The translations under genes and the position numbers were made by a program. Shown here piece by piece: positions 11,501 to 24,000 of a stretch of DNA of 64,000 bases. The stretch is from Fasciola hepatica. Taxonomy: Eukaryota > Platyhelminthes > Trematoda > Plagiorchiida > Fasciolidae. The stretch spans positions 3,982,501 to 4,046,500 of the forward strand of contig CANUEZ040000198.1 in the NCBI GenBank assembly GCA_948099385.1, in the 5' to 3' direction. The number at the start of each line of letters is the position of its first letter. Position 1 is the stretch's first letter. Below the pieces are notes generated by a model. It saw only the letters and a list, made by a program, of their open reading frames with translations. It ran no database searches and had not been told where the DNA came from.

Positions 11501-14500
11501 TCCGACGGAGAAGCTGTCATGTGGTTTGCCTGTTGTTGCTCACCTTATCGCGTTCAGTCTCTTGGGCATAGCGGCAATGAAAAATCCACGACTGACGACA
11601 GTTCCCTTTTCAGCAATCAACTACTTACCAAGTAGTATATACGCTCACCACACTTGGAAAGATATGCTTCTGATTTTGATGAGAAATCGGAAATGCTTCA
11701 AGGAGTGAGGGCATTGAACGTATGCGAATCCATAGAACCTGTGGCACTACCGATGAAGTCCATTCCATAGAAAAGTTGAGATGGATTTGATCACGAGCTG
11801 AACATTCTCACATGAGAAGACGTCCTGGTTAGAACTGATCAACCGACAGATTGGGTCAGTCAAATCGTCATAGTGACAAAAGCGTGCAAAAACTACTTCA
11901 CATTTGCATTGATCCGAAACCACTAACAACAACAAAAAAGAACTCAGCAGAGAGGGTTTGACGTCGATCTACGATGATTCATTCATTCGCCATATATCTG
12001 GTATTGTTGAATATTACTTGTGTTATAATGGACAAGACGTGCATGGGTAGTAGGTTGTTTATGCCAAGATGGCTTGTTCGGACATGGACAAAACAAACCA
12101 AACGTTACAAACATGCTTGTTTGCAAAGTGGCTGCCCCCGTTCACTTGAAGACAGTGACCATCCGACGGAGAAGCTGTCGTGTGGTTCGCCTGTTGTTGC
12201 TCACCTTATCGCGCTCAGTCTCTTGGGCATAGCGGCAATGGTAATCCACGACTGACGACAGTTCCCTTTTCAGCAATCAACTACTTACCAAGTAGTATAT
12301 ACGCTCACCACACTTGGAAAGATATGCTCCTGTTTTTGATGAGAAATCGGAAATGCTTCAAGGAGTGAGGGCATTGAACGTATGCGAATCCATAGAACCT
12401 GTGGCACTACCGATGAAGTCCATTCCATAGAAAGTTAGAGATGGATTTGATCACGAGCTGAACATTCTTACATGAGAAGACGTCCTGGTTAGAACTGATC
12501 AACCGACAGACTGAGTCAGTCAAATCGTCATAGTGACAAAAGCGTGCAAAAACTACTTCACACTTGCATTGATCCGAAACCACTAACAACAACAAAAAAG
12601 AACTCAGCAGAGAGGGTTTGACGTCGTTCTACGATGATTCATTCATTCGCCATATATCTGGTATTGTTGAATATTACTTGTGTTATAATGGACAAGACGT
12701 GCATGGGTAGTAGGTTGTTTATGCCAAGATGGCTTGTTCGGACATGGACAAAACAAACCAAACGTTACAAACATGCTTGTTTGCAAAGTGGCTGCCCCCG
12801 TTCACTTGAAGACAGTGACCATCCGACGGAGAAGCTGTCGTGTGGTTTGCCTGTTGTTGCTCACCTTATCGCATTCAGTCTCTTCGGCATAGCGGCAATG
12901 GTAATCCACGACTGACGACAGTTCCCTTTTCAGCAATCAACTACTTACCAAGTAGTATATACGCTCACCACACTTGGAGAGATATGCTTCTGTTTTTGAT
13001 AAGAAATCGGAAATGCTCCAAGGAGTGAGGGCATTGAACGTATGCGAATCCATAGAACCTGTGGCACTACCGATGAAGTCCATTCCATAGAAAGTTAGAG
13101 ATGGATTTGATCACGAGCTGAACATTCTTACATGAGAAGACTTCCTGGTTAGAACTGATTAACCGACAGATTGGGTCAGTCAAATCGTCATAGTGACAAA
13201 AGCGTGCAAAAACTACTTCACATTTGCATTGATCCGAAACCACTAACAACAACAAAAAAGAACTCAGCAGAGAGGGTTTGACGTCGTTCTACGATGATTC
13301 ATTCATTCGCCATATATCTGGTATTGTTGAATATTACTTGTGTTATAATGGACAAGACGTGCATGGGTAGTAGGTTGTTTATGCCAAGATGGCTTGTTCG
13401 GACATGGACAAAACAAACCAAACGTTACAAACATGCTTGTTTGCAAAGTGGCTGCCACCGTTCACTTGAAGACAGTGACCATCCGACGGAGAAGCTGTCG
13501 TGTGGTTCGCCTGTTGTTGCTCACCTTATCGCGTTCAGTCTCTTCGGCATAGCGGCAATGGTAATCCACGACTGACGACAGTTCCCTTTTCAGCAATCAA
13601 CTACTTACCAAGTAGTATATACGCTCACCACACTTGGAAAGATATGCTTCTGATTTTGATGAGAAATCGGAAATGCTTCAAGGAGTGAGGGCATTGAACG
13701 TATGCGAATCCATAGAACCTGTGGCACTACCGATGAAGTCCATTCCATAGAAAAGTTGAGATGGATTTGATCACGAGCTGAACATTCTCACATGAGAAGA
13801 CGTCCTATTTAGAACAGATCAATCGACTGATTGGGTCAGTCAAATCGTCATAGTGACAAAAGCGTGCAAAAACTACTTCACATTTGCATTGATCCGAAAC
13901 CACTAACAACAACAAAAAAGAACTCAGCAGAGAGGGTTTGACGTCGATCTACGATGATTCATTCATTCGCCATATATCTGGTATTGTTGAATATTACTTG
14001 TGTTATAATGGACAAGACGTGCATGGGTAGTAGGTTGTTTATGCCAAGATGGCTTGTTCGGACATGGACAAAACAAACCAAACGTTACAAACATGCTTGT
14101 TTGCAAAGTGGCTGCCCCCGTTCACTTGAAGACAGTGACCATCCGACGGAGAAGCTGTCGTGTGGTTCGCCTGTTGTTGCTCACCTTATCGCTCTCAGTC
14201 TCTTGGGCATAGCGGCAATGGTAATCCACGACTGACGACAGTTCCCTTTTCAGCAATCAACTACTTACCAAGTAGTATATACGCTCACCACACTTGGAAA
14301 GATATGCTCCTGTTTTTGATGAGAAATCGGAAATCCTTCAAGGAGTGAGGGCATTGAACGTATGCGAATCCATAGAACCTGTGGCACTACCGATGAAGTC
14401 CATTCCATAGATAGTTAGAGATGGATTTGATCACGAGCTGAACATTCTTACATGAGAAGACGTCCTGGTTAGAACAGATCAACCGACAGATTGAGTCAGT

Positions 14501-14877
14501 CAAATCGTCATAGTGACAAAAGCGTGCAAAAACTACTTCACATTTGCATTGATCCGAAACCACTAACAACAACAAAAAAGAACTCAGCAGAGAGGGTTTG
14601 ACGTCGATCTACGATGATTCATTCATTCGCCATATATCTGGTATTGTTGAATATTACTTGTGTTATAATGGACAAGACGTGCATGGGTAGTAGGTTGTTT
14701 ATGCCAAGATGGCTTGTTCGGACATGGACAAAACAAACCAAACGTTACAAACATGCTTGTTTGCAAAGTGGCTGCCCCCGTTCACTTGAAGACAGTGACC
14801 ATCCGACGGAGAAGCTGTCATGTGGTTTGCCTGTTGTTGCTCACCTTATCGCGTTCAGTCTCTTGGGCATAGCGGCA
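8552..14877. repeat. Nested 5-unit (about 3.3 kb) higher-order repeat in copy A
   Basis: Units 14-18 and 19-23 match type for type. 14/19 share cagactgagtcag. 15/20 share gagagatatg, gctccaagg and gacttcctgg. 16/21 share gccaccg, ctgattttgatg and cctatttagaac. 17/22 share gctctcag and aatccttc. 18/23 share ctgtcatgtggtttgcc. The first copy is 8552-11848 (3,297 bp). The second starts at 11849, and its match ends near 14877, where unit 18 has atgaaaaatcc and unit 23 has atggtaatcc. Unit 23 then continues as type a. Confidence 0.8.
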
Positions 14878-17800
14878 ATGGTAATCCACGACTGACGACA
14901 GTTCCCTTTTCAGCAATCAACTACTTACCAAGTAGTATATACGCTCACCACACTTGGAGAGATATGCTTCTGTTTTTGATAAGAAATCGGAAATGCTCCA
15001 AGGAGTGAGGGCATTGAACGTATGCGAATCCATAGAACCTGTGGCACTACCGATGAAGTCCATTCCATAGAAAGTTAGAGATGGATTTGATCACGAGCTG
15101 AACATTCTTACATGAGAAGACGTCCTGGTTAGAACTGATCAACCGACAGATTGGGTCAGTCAAATCGTCATAGTGACAAAAGCGTGCAAAAACTACTTCA
15201 CATTTGCATTGATCCGAAACCACTAACAACAACAAAAAAGAACTCAGCAGAGAGGGTTTGACGTCGATCTACGATGATTCATTCATTCGCCATATATTTG
15301 GTATTGTTGAATATTACTTGTGTTATAATGGACAAGACGTGCATGGGTAGTAGGTTGTTTATGCCAAGATGGCTTGTTCGGACATGGACAAAACAAACCA
15401 AACGTTACAAACATGCTTGTTTGCAAAGTGGCTGCCCCCGTTCACTTGAAGACAGTGACCATCCGACAGAGAAGCTGTCGTGTGGTTCGCCTGTTGTTGC
15501 TCACCTTATCGCGTTCAGTCTCTTGGGCATAGCGGCAATGGTAATCCACGACTGACGACAGTTCCCTTTTCAGCAATCAACTACTTACCAAGTAGTATAT
15601 ACGCTCACCACACTTGGAAAGATATGCTTCTGATTTTGATGAGAAATCGGAAATGCTTCAAGGAGTGAGGGCATTGAACGTATGCGAATCCATAGAACCT
15701 GTGGCACTACCGATGAAGTCCATTCCATAGAAAGTTAGAGATGGATTTGATCACGAGCTGAACATTCTCACATGAGAAGACGTCCTGGTTAGAACTGATC
15801 AACCGACAGATTGGGTCAGTCAAATCGTCATAGTGACAAAAGCGTGCAAAAACTACTTCACATTTGCATGGATCCGAAACCACTAACAACAACAAAAAAG
15901 AACTCAGCAGAGAGGGTTTGACGTCGATCTACGCTGATTCATTCATTCGCCATATATCTGGTATTGTTGAATATTACTTGCGTTATAATGGACAAGACGT
16001 GCATGGGTAGTAGGTTGTTTATGCCAAGATGGCTTGTTCGGACATGGACAAAACAAACCAAACGTTACAAACATGCTTGTTTGCAAAGTGGCTGCCCCCG
16101 TTCACTTGAAGACAGTGACCATCCGACGGAGAAGCTGTCGTGTGGTTCGCCTGTTGTTGCTCACCTTATCGCGTTCAGTCTCTTGGGCATAGCGGCAATG
16201 GTAATCCACGACTGACGACAATTCCCTTTTCAGCAATCAACTACTTACCAAGTAGTATATACGCTCACCACACTTGGAAAGATATGCTTCTGTTTTTGAT
16301 GAGAAATCGGAAATGCTTCAAGGAGTGAGGGCATTGAACGTATGCGAATCCATAGAACCTGTGGCACTACCGATGAAGTCCATTCCATAGATAGTTAGAG
16401 ATGGATTTGATCACGAGCTGAACATTCTCACATGAGAAGACGTCCTGGTTAGAACAGATCAACCGACAGATTGGGTCAGTCAAATCGTCATAGTGACAAA
16501 AGCGTGCAAAAATTACTTCACATTTGCATTGATCCGAAACCACTAACAACAAAAAAAAGAACTCAGCAGAGAGGGTTTGACGTCGATCTACGATGATTCA
16601 TTCATTCGCCATATATCTGGTATTGTTGAATATTACTTGTGTTATAATGGACAAGACGTGCATGGGTAGTAGGTTGTTTATGCCAAGATGGCTTGTTCGG
16701 ACATGGACAAAACAAACCAAACGTTACAAACATGCTTGTTTGCAAAGTGGCTGCCCCCGTTCACTTGAAGACAGTGACCATCCGACGGAGAAGCTGTCGT
16801 GTGGTTCGCCTGTTGTTGCTCACCTTATCGCGCTCAGTCTCTTGGGCATAGCGGCAATGGTAATCCACGACTGACGACAGTTCCCTTTTCAGCAATCAAC
16901 TACTTACCAAGTAGTATATACGCTCACCACACTTGGAAAGATATGCTTCTGTTTTTGATGAGAAATCGGAAATGCTTCAAGGAGTGAGGGCATTGAACGT
17001 ATGCGAATCCATAGAACCTGTGGCACTACCGATGAAGTCCATTCCATAGAAAGTTAGAGATGGATTTGATCACGAGCTGAACATTCTCACATGAGAAGAC
17101 GTCCTGGTTAGAACTGATCAACCGACAGATTGGGTCAGTCAAATCGTCATAGTGACAAAAGCGTGCAAAAACTACTTCACATTTGCATTGATCCGAAACC
17201 ACTAACAACAAAAAAAGAACTCAGCAGAGAGGGTTTGACGTCGATCTACGATGATTCATTCATTCGCCATATATCTGGTATTGTTGAATATTACTTGCGT
17301 TATAATGGACAAGACGTGCATGGGTAGTAGGTTGTTTATGCCAAGATGGCTTGTTCGGACATGGACAAAACAAACCAAACGTTACAAACATGCTTGTTTG
17401 CAAAGTGGCTGCCCCCGTTCACTTGAAGACAGTGACCATCCGACGGAGAAGCTGTCGTGTGGTTCGCCTGTTGTTGCTCACCTTATCGCGCTCAGTCTCT
17501 TCGGCATAGCGGCAATGGTAATCCACGACTGACGACAGTTCCCTTTTCAGCAATCAACTACTTACCAAGTAGTATATACGCTCACCACACTTGGAAAGAT
17601 ATGCTCCTGTTTTTGATGAGAAATCGGAAATGCTTCAAGGAGTGAGGGCATTGAACGTATGCGAATCCATAGAACCTGTGGCACTACCGATGAAGTCCAT
17701 TCCATAGAAAGTTAGAGATGGATTTGATCACGAGCTGAACATTCTCACATGAGAAGACGTCCTGGTTAGAACTGATCAACCGACAGATTGGGTCAGTCAA

Positions 17801-18069
17801 ATCGTCATAGTGACAAAAGCGTGCAAAAACTACTTCACATTTGCATTGATCCGAAACCACTAACAACAAAAAAGAACTCAGCAGAGAGGGTTTGACGTCG
17901 TTCTACGATGATTCATTCATTCGCCATATATCTGGTATTGTTGAATATTACTTGTGTTATAATGGACAAGACGTGCATGGGTAATAGGTTGTTTATGCCA
18001 AGATAGCTTGTTCGGACATGGACAAAACAAACCAAACGTTACAAACATGCTTGTTTGCAAAGTGGCTGC

Positions 18070-18125
18070 CCCTTTCACTGGAAGACATAGACCATCCGAC
18101 CGAGAAGCTGTCGTGTGTTTTGCCT
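18070..18125. repeat. Divergent unit D signature, copy A (unit 28)
   Basis: Between the anchor dyad and the anchor, this unit reads gcccctttcactgg, then gaagacatagacc, gaccgag and gtgtgttttgcc. Most units read gcccccgttcacttg, gaagacagtgacc, gacggag and gtgtggttcgcc. Eight or so differences are thus packed into about 55 bp, the densest divergence in the array. The same patch is at about 30588-30643 (unit 47) and 61555-61610 (unit 94). A related, less diverged form is in units 5, 8 and 11. These units are also the shortest by spacing (656 or 657 bp), apart from unit 11. Confidence 0.75.
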
Positions 18126-21072
18126 GTTGTTGCTCACCTTATCGCGTTCAGTCTCTTGGGCATAGCGGCAATGGTAATCCACGACTGACGACAGTTCCCT
18201 TTTCAGCAATCAACTACTTACCAAGTAGTATATACGCTCACCACACTTGGAAAGATATGCTCCTGTTTTTGATGAGAAATCGGAAATGCTTCAAGGAGTG
18301 AGGGCATTGAACGTATGCGAATCCATAGAACCTGTGGCACTACCGATGAAGTCCATTCCATAGAAAGTTAGAGATGGATTTGATCACGAGCTGAACATTC
18401 TCACATGAGAAGACGTCCTGGTTAGAACTGATCAACCGACAGATTGGGTCAGTCAAATCGTCATAGTGACAAAAGCGTGCAAAAACTACTTCACATTTGC
18501 ATTGATCCGAAACCACTAACAACAAAAAAAGAACTCAGCAGAGAGGGTTTGACGTCGTTCTACGATGATCTATTCATTCGCCATATATCTGGTATTGTTG
18601 AATATTACTTGTGTTATAATGGACAAGACGTGCATGGGTAGTAGGTTGTTTATGCCAAGATGGCTTGTTCGGACATGGAAAAAACAAACCAAACGTTACA
18701 AACATGCTTGTTTGCAAAGTGGCTGCCCCCGTTCACTTGAAGACAGTGACCATCCGACGGAGAAGCTGTCGTGTGGTTCGCCTGTTGTTGCTCACCTTAT
18801 CGCGTTCAGTCTCTTGGGCATAGCGGCAATGGTAATCCACGACTGACGACAGTTCCCTTTTCAGCAATCAACTACTTACCAAGTAGTATATACGCTCACC
18901 ACACTTGGAAAGATATGCTTCTGTTTTTGATGAGAAATCGGAAATGCTTCAAGGAGTGAGGGCATTGAACGTATGCGAATCCATAGAACCTGTGGCACTA
19001 CCGATGAAGTCCATTCCATAGAAAGTTAGAGATGGATTTGATCACGAGCTGAACATTCTCACATGAGAAGACGTCCTGGTTAGAACTGATCAACCGACAG
19101 ATTGGGTCAGTCAAATCGTCATAGTGACAAAAGCGTGCAAAAACTACTTCACATTTGCATTGATCCGAAACCACTAACAACAAAAAAAGAACTCAGCAGA
19201 GAGGGTTTGACTTCGTTCTACGATGATCTATTCATTCGCCATATATCTGGTATTGTTGAATATTACTTGTGTTATAATGGACAAGACGTGCATGGGTAGT
19301 AGGTTGTTTATGCCAAGATGGCTTGTTCGGACATGGAAAAAACAAACCAAACGTTACAAACATGCTTGTTTGCAAAGTGGCTGCCACCGTTTACTTGAAG
19401 ACAGTGACCATCCGACGGAGAAGCTGTCGTGTGGTTCGCCTGTTGTTGCTCACCTTATCGCGTTCAGTCTCTTCGGCATAGCGGCAATGGTAATCCACGA
19501 CTGACGACAGTTCCCTTTTCAGCAATCAACTACTTACCAAGTAGTATATACGCTCACCACACTTGGAAAGATATGCTCCTGTTTTTGATGAGAAATCGGA
19601 AATGCTTCAAGGAGTGAGGGCATTGAACGTATGCGAATCCATAGAACCTGTGGCACTACCGATGAAGTCCATTCCATAGAAAGTTAGAAACGGATTTGAT
19701 CACGAGCTGAACATTCTCACATGAGAAGACGTCCTGGTTAGAACTGATCAACCGACAGATTGGGTCAGTCAAATCGTCATAGTGACAAAAGCGTGCAAAA
19801 ACTACTTCACATTTGCATTGATCCGAAACCACTAACAACAAAAAAAGAACTCAGCAGAGAGGGTTTGACGTCGTTCTACGATGATTCATTCATTCGCCAT
19901 ATATCTGGTATTGTTGAATATTACTTGTGTTATAATGGACAAGACGTGCATGGGTAGTAGGTTGTTTATGCCAAGATGGCTTGTTCGGACATGGACAAAA
20001 CAAACCAAACGTTACAAACATGCTTGTTTGCAAAGTGGCTGCCACCGTTCACTTGAAGACAGTGACCATCCGACGGAGAAGCTGTCGTGTGGTTCGCCTG
20101 TTGTTGCTCACCTTATCGCGTTCAGTCTCTTGGGCATAGCGGCAATGGTAATCCACGACTGACGACAGTTCCCTTTTCAGCAATCAACTACTTACCAAGT
20201 ATTATATACGCTCACCACACTTGGAAAGATATGCTCCTGTTTTTGATGAGAAATCGGAAATGCTTCAAGGAGTGAGGGCATTGAACGTATGCGAATCCAT
20301 AGAACCTGTGGCACTACCGATGAAGTCCATTCCATAGAAAGTTAGAGACGGATTTGATCACGAGCTGAACATTCTCACATGAGAAGACGTCCTGGTTAGA
20401 ACTGATCAACCGACAGATTGGGTCAGTCAAATCGTCATAGTGACAAGAGCGTGCAAAAACTACTTCACATTTGCATTGATCCGAAACCACTAACAACAAA
20501 AAAAGAACTCAGCAGAGAGGGTTTGACGTCGATCTACGCTGATTCATTCATTCGCCATATATCTGGTATTGTTGAATATTACTTGTGTTATAATGGACAA
20601 GACGTGCATGGGTAGTAGGTTGTTTATGCCAAGATGGCTTGTTCGGACATGGACAAAACAAACCAAACGTTACAAACATGCTTCTTGCAAAGTGGCTGCC
20701 ACCGTTCACTTGAAGACAGTGACCATCCGACGGAGAAGCTGTCGTGTGGTTCGCCTGTTGTTGCTCACCTTATCGCGTTCAGTCTCTTCGGCATAGCGGC
20801 AATGGTAATCCACGACTGACGACAGTTCCCTTTTCAGCAATCAACTACTTACCAAGTAGTATATACGCTCACCACACTTGGAAAGATATGCTTCTGTTTT
20901 TGATGAGAAATCGGAAATGCTTCAAGGAGTGAGGGCATTGAACGTATGCGAATCCATAGAACCTGTGGCACTACCGATGAAGTCCATTCCATAGAAAGTT
21001 AGAGATGGATTTGATCACGAGCTGAACATTCTCACATGAGAAGATGTCCTGGTTAGAACTGATCAACCGACA

Positions 21073-24000
21073 GATTGGGTCAGTCAAATCGTCATAGTGA
21101 CAAAAGCGTGCAAAAACTACTTCACATTTGCATTGATCCGAAACCACTAACAACAACAAAAAAGAACTCAGCAGAGAGGGTTTGACGTCGATCTACGATG
21201 ATTCATTCATTCGCCATATATCTGGTATTGTTGAATATTACTTGTGTTATAATGGACAAGACGTGCATGGGTAGTAGGTTGTTTATGCCAAGATGGCTTG
21301 TTCGGACATGGACAAAACAAACCAAACGTTACAAACATGCTTGTTTGCAAAGTGGCTGCCCCCGTTCACTTGAAGACAGTGACCATCCGACGGAGAAGCT
21401 GTCGTGTGGTTCGCCTGTTGTTGCTCACCTTATCGCGCTCAGTCTCTTGGGCATAGCGGCAATGGTAATCCACGACTGACGACAGTTCCCTTTTCAGCAA
21501 TCAACTACTTACCAAGTAGTATATACGCTCACCACACTTGGAAAGATATGCTCCTGTTTTTGATGAGAAATCGGAAATGCTTCAAGGAGTGAGGGCATTG
21601 AACGTATGCGAATCCATAGAACCTGTGGCACTACCGATGAAGTCCATTCCATAGAAAGTTAGAGATGGATTTGATCACGAGCTGAACATTCTTACATGAG
21701 AAGACGTCCTGGTTAGAACTGATCAACCGACAGACTGAGTCAGTCAAATCGTCATAGTGACAAAAGCGTGCAAAAACTACTTCACACTTGCATTGATCCG
21801 AAACCACTAACAACAACAAAAAAGAACTCAGCAGAGAGGGTTTGACGTCGTTCTACGATGATTCATTCATTCGCCATATATCTGGTATTGTTGAATATTA
21901 CTTGTGTTATAATGGACAAGACGTGCATGGGTAGTAGGTTGTTTATGCCAAGATGGCTTGTTCGGACATGGACAAAACAAACCAAACGTTACAAACATGC
22001 TTGTTTGCAAAGTGGCTGCCCCCGTTCACTTGAAGACAGTGACCATCCGACGGAGAAGCTGTCGTGTGGTTTGCCTGTTGTTGCTCACCTTATCGCGTTC
22101 AGTCTCTTCGGCATAGCGGCAATGGTAATCCACGACTGACGACAGTTCCCTTTTCAGCAATCAACTACTTACCAAGTAGTATATACGCTCACCACACTTG
22201 GAGAGATATGCTTCTGTTTTTGATAAGAAATCGGAAATGCTCCAAGGAGTGAGGGCATTGAACGTATGCGAATCCATAGAACCTGTGGCACTACCGATGA
22301 AGTCCATTCCATAGAAAGTTAGAGATGGATTTGATCACGAGCTGAACATTCTTACATGAGAAGACTTCCTGGTTAGAACTGATTAACCGACAGATTGGGT
22401 CAGTCAAATCGTCATAGTGACAAAAGCGTGCAAAAACTACTTCACATTTGCATTGATCCGAAACCACTAACAACAAAAAAAGAACTCAGCAGAGAGGGTT
22501 TGACGTCGTTCTACGATGATTCATTCATTCGCCATATATCTGGTATTGTTGAATATTACTTGTGTTATAATGGACAAGACGTGCATGGGTAGTAGGTTGT
22601 TTATGCCAAGATGGCTTGTTCGGACATGGACAAAACAAACCAAACGTTACAAACATGCTTGTTTGCAAAGTGGCTGCCACCGTTCACTTGAAGACAGTGA
22701 CCATCCGACGGAGAAGCTGTCGTGTGGTTCGCCTGTTGTTGCTCACCTTATCGCGTTCAGTCTCTTGGGCATAGCGGCAATGGTAATCCACGACTGACGA
22801 CAGTTCCCTTTTCAGCAATCAACTACTTACCAAGTAGTATATACGCTCACCACACTTGGAAAGATATGCTTCTGATTTTGATGAGAAATCGGAAATGCTT
22901 CAAGGAGTGAGGGCATTGAACGTATGCGAATCCATAGAACCTGTGGCACTACCGATGAAGTCCATTCCATAGAAAAGTTGAGATGGATTTGATCACGAGC
23001 TGAACATTCTCACATGAGAAGACGTCCTATTTAGAACAGATCAATCGACTGATTGGGTCAGTCAAATCGTCATAGTGACAAAAGCGTGCAAAAACTACTT
23101 CACATTTGCATTGATCCGAAACCACTAACAACAACAAAAAAGAACTCAGCAGAGAGGGTTTGACGTCGATCTACGATGATTCATTCATTCGCCATATATC
23201 TGGTATTGTTGAATATTACTTGTGTTATAATGGACAAGACGTGCATGGGTAGTAGGTTGTTTATGCCAAGATGGCTTGTTCGGACATGGACAAAACAAAC
23301 CAAACGTTACAAACATGCTTGTTTGCAAAGTGGCTGCCCCCGTTCACTTGAAGACAGTGACCATCCGACGGAGAAGCTGTCGTGTGGTTCGCCTGTTGTT
23401 GCTCACCTTATCGCGTTCAGTCTCTTGGGCATAGCGGCAATGGTAATCCACGACTGACGACAGTTCCCTTTTCAGCAATCAACTACTTACCAAGTAGTAT
23501 ATACGCTCACCACACTTGGAAAGATATGCTCCTGTTTTTGATGAGAAATCGGAAATCCTTCAAGGAGTGAGGGCATTGAACGTATGCGAATCCATAGAAC
23601 CTGTGGCACTACCGATGAAGTCCATTCCATAGATAGTTAGAGATGGATTTGATCACGAGCTGAACATTCTTACATGAGAAGACGTCCTGGTTAGAACTGA
23701 TCAACCGACAGATTGAGTCAGTCAAATCGTCATAGTGACAAAAGCGTGCAAAAACTACTTCACACTTGCATTGATCCGAAACCACTAACAACAACAAAAA
23801 AGAACTCAGCAGAGAGGGTTTGACGTCGATCTACGATGATTCATTCATTCGCCATATATCTGGTATTGTTGAATATTACTTGTGTTATAATGGACAAGAC
23901 GTGCATGGGTAGTAGGTTGTTTATGCCAAGATGGCTTGTTCGGACATGGACAAAACAAACCAAACGTTACAAACATGCTTGTTTGCAAAGTGGCTGCCCC

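Larger units (their letters stand above)
8552..21072. repeat. Block 4, copy A: 19-unit, 12,521 bp segment
   Basis: Anchors are 8883, 9541, 10199, 10859, 11519, 12180, 12840, 13500, 14160, 14820, 15480, 16140, 16799, 17457, 18113, 18771, 19429, 20087 and 20744. The unit order is e-a-b-c-d, e-a-b-c-d(a), then f, g and seven further types, including the divergent D unit at 18113. The same 19 types follow in the same order in copy B. Rare markers shared by matching units include atatatttgg and ccgacagag (unit 24), gacaattccc (unit 25), ccccttt with gtgtgttttgcc (unit 28), ccgtttactt (unit 30), acaagagcg at the start of unit 32, and agatgtcc in unit 32. Both edges fall in sequence common to all units, so they are uncertain by about 100 bp. 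Confidence 0.9.
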
